From the NCBI GenBank assembly GCA_963742585.1, contig CAVUMI010000004.1, positions 1 through 64,000 of the forward strand: a stretch of DNA of 64,000 bases, given 5' to 3'. Positions 62,645 to 64,000 of this stretch are shown here, in pieces. The notes beneath the pieces are model-generated. The model had not been told where the DNA came from. It made no database searches and saw only the letters and a list, made by a program, of their open reading frames with translations. Each line of letters opens with the position of its first letter. The first letter of the stretch is position 1. Made by a program: the position numbers and the translations under genes. The DNA comes from JACDEA01 sp963742585. Its GTDB lineage: Bacteria > Actinomycetota > Acidimicrobiia > Acidimicrobiales > JACDEA01.

Positions 62645-63841
62645 CTACTTGCTGAGGATCACGCTCGAGCCGTGGCCGAACAGGCCCTGGTTGACGGTGA
62701 CGCCCACGGTGGCGCCTTCGACCTGACGGCCCTCGGCCTGGCCGCGAAGCTGCCAGGTGAGCTCGCACACCTGGGCGATCGCCTGCGCGGGGATGGCCTC
62801 GCCGAAGCAGGCCAGGCCGCCGCTCGGGTTCACCGGGATGCGCCCGCCGATCGTGGTGTCGCCGTCGCGCAACAGGCGCTCGGCTTCACCCTCCTTGCAG
62901 AGCCCGATGTTCTCGTACCAGTCGAGCTCGAGCGCGGAGGACAGGTCGTAGACCTCGGCGACGTCGACGTCCTCGGGGCCGATGCCCGCTTCCTCGTAGG
63001 CCGCGGCGGCGATCGAGTCGCGGAAGCTGGGCAGCCCGACCACCGCAGCGGACACGGCGGAGTCGGTGGCGAAGTTCGGCATCTCGATCACGGTGTTGGG
63101 GAAGCGGGGCGTGACCGTCGAGACCGCGTCGATCGTCACCGGGGTGTCGACGCCACGCTTGCGCGGCGAACTCCATGCTCGACAGCACCAGGGCGGCGCC
63201 GCCGTCGGACGTCGCGCAGATCTCGAGCAGCCGCAGCGGGTCGGCGACCATCGGGCGAGGCCAGCACCTCTTCGGCGGTGACCTCCTTGCGGTAGCGCGC
63301 GTTCGGGTTGTTGAGACCGTGGCGGGCGTTCTTGACCTTGACCGCAGCGAAGTCGTCCTCGGTGGCGCCGTACAGCTCCATGCGCCGCCGGGCGTAGAGC
63401 GCGAAGTACGTCGGGTTGGTTGCGCCCAGCAGGTGGAATCGCAGCCAGTCGGGATCGTCCTTGCGGTCGCCGCCGACCGGCGCGAAGAACCCCTTCGGCG
63501 TGGTGTCGGCGCCGACGACGAGCGCGACGTCGCACAGGCCGGCGAGGATCTGCGCCCGCGCCGCGTTGATCGCCGTCGCGCCCGCCGCGCACGCCGCGTA
63601 CACGCTCGACACGCGCGCACCCGACCAGCCGAGCGCCTGGGCGAACGTGGCGCCGGAGACGAAGCCGGGGTAGCCGTTGCGGATCGTGTCGGCGCCGGAC
63701 ACCAGCTGGATCTCGCGGCCACGCGACGCCGGCGTCGGTCATCGCGTCGCGCGCCGCGGCCAACCCGTACTCCACGAAGTTGCGGCCCCACTTGCCCCAC
63801 GGGTGCATCCCCGCACCGAGGACGGCGACCTTGTCAGGCAC
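62645..63841 (-). CDS. SCPx/Ltp-type thiolase (frameshifts)
   Basis: About 395 residues. From GTG 63841: VAVLGAGMHPWGKWGRNFVE then YGLAAARDAMTDAGV, a shift near 63715, GFVSGATFAQALGWSGARVS, SSVYAACAAGATAINAARAQ (nucleophile Cys), VKVKNARHGLNNPNARYRKE, shifts near 63255 and 63165, IEMPNFATDSAVSAAVVGLP, VNPSGGLACFGEAIPAQAIA. The second loop carries CFGEAIP in place of GHPxGASG, as in Ltp-type lipid-transfer thiolases. Overlaps the DUF35 gene upstream by 8 bp. Confidence 0.82.
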   Translation of the reverse strand: MPDKVAVLGAGMHPWGKWGRNFVEYGLAAARDAMTDAGVAWPRDPAGVRRRHDPQRLPRLRLRRHVRPGARLVGCARVERVRGVRGGRDGDQRGAGADPRRPVRRRARRRRRHHAEGVLRAGRRRPQGRSRLAAIPPAGRNQPDVLRALRPAAHGAVRRHRGRLRCGQGQERPPRSQQPERALPQGGHRRRGAGLARWSPTRCGCSRSARRPTAAPPWCCRAWSSPRKRGVDTPVTIDAVSTVTPRFPNTVIEMPNFATDSAVSAAVVGLPSFRDSIAAAAYEEAGIGPEDVDVAEVYDLSSALELDWYENIGLCKEGEAERLLRDGDTTIGGRIPVNPSGGLACFGEAIPAQAIAQVCELTWQLRGQAEGRQVEGATVGVTVNQGLFGHGSSVILSK

Positions 63842-64000
63842 TGACCGGACTCCACTTCCAGACCAGGTACTCGTTCTCGTCGTCCTCGTAGAGCGTGTCG
63901 ATGACGAGCTCGACCTCCATCCCGATCTTCAGGTCGTCGACGCTGACGCCGCTGAACGACCTGGCCCATCACGACCATCTTCTCTTCGGCCAGCTCGACG
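63834..64000 (-). CDS. DUF35 OB-fold protein, C-terminal fragment (one frameshift)
   Basis: Runs off the right edge. Reads VELAEEKMVVMGQVV, then after a shift near 63960 SFSGVSVDDLKIGMEVELVI, DTLYEDDENEYLVWKWSPVS and stop. This is the C-terminal OB-fold of the DUF35 partner of Ltp-type thiolases, with the usual phrase LKIGMEVELVIDTLYEDDEN. The zinc-ribbon half is outside the window. It forms a pair with the thiolase that follows, a second Ltp/DUF35 pair besides 56743-58324. Confidence 0.72.

Overview
The window is high-GC, gene-dense DNA of an actinomycete. The class Acidimicrobiia or a relative is my inference, from the density of luciferase-like (LLM) flavin oxidoreductases, acyl-CoA dehydrogenases, CaiB-type CoA transferases and SCPx-type thiolases, from TnnAACnnGTTnnA operators like those of the actinobacterial KstR regulators, and from an actinobacterial SOS box. 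No rRNA, tRNA or CRISPR array was recognised. Many genes are interrupted by single-base indels while the protein signal continues intact in another frame, mainly at 19.6-24.9 kb, 34.8-38.9 kb, 42-50 kb and 62.7-64 kb. I read this mostly as consensus error, so several coordinates bridge frames.

Layout. 0-4 kb: dienelactone hydrolase fragment, nitronate monooxygenase, YceI protein, LLM oxidoreductase and a VOC protein. 4-10.5 kb: P450 and LLM on the minus strand, opposite an overlapping plus-strand run (HMG-CoA-synthase-like/DUF35 fusion, thiolase, CoA transferase, YdcF-like protein). 10.5-18.7 kb: LLM, VOC/MarR pair, SDR, NUDIX, ECF sigma with a VOC partner, and an ABC transporter of the MacB/LolCDE type. 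18.7-25 kb: acyl-CoA catabolic operon (acyl-CoA dehydrogenase, CoA transferase, YcaQ-like protein, two MaoC-fold proteins, second dehydrogenase, nucleoside phosphorylase-like protein), similar in content to the igr/steroid side-chain loci of actinobacteria. 25-40.7 kb: cyclase/NB-ARC/TPR regulator, secreted proteins, a cell-wall-anchored PHP-domain protein, assorted hydrolases and an SOS-controlled DUF222-HNH nuclease.

40.8-51.7 kb is the unusual part: roughly 20 imperfect palindromic repeats of about 45 bp, nearly all in one orientation, separated by 0.3-1.1 kb units that each carry one or two small unrelated genes (membrane proteins, lipoproteins, an AAA-type kinase, a streptomycin-kinase-like phosphotransferase, a methyltransferase, an immunity-like protein). 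Stop codons often lie in the repeat and start codons follow directly after it. Paralogous units carry matching repeats. It behaves like a gene-cassette array (CALIN/integron-like) but the repeats lack the canonical GTT core of attC and no integrase gene is in the window.

51.7-64 kb returns to acyl-CoA/lipid catabolism: SDR, two acyl-CoA dehydrogenases, LLM enzymes, two thiolase-DUF35 pairs (ltp2/ChsH2-like), RidA, a branched-chain-amino-acid-type binding protein and a HIT protein. Overlapping ATGA/GTGA start-stop junctions throughout indicate compact, translationally coupled operons. Three KstR-like operators suggest that several of these genes share one TetR-type control.
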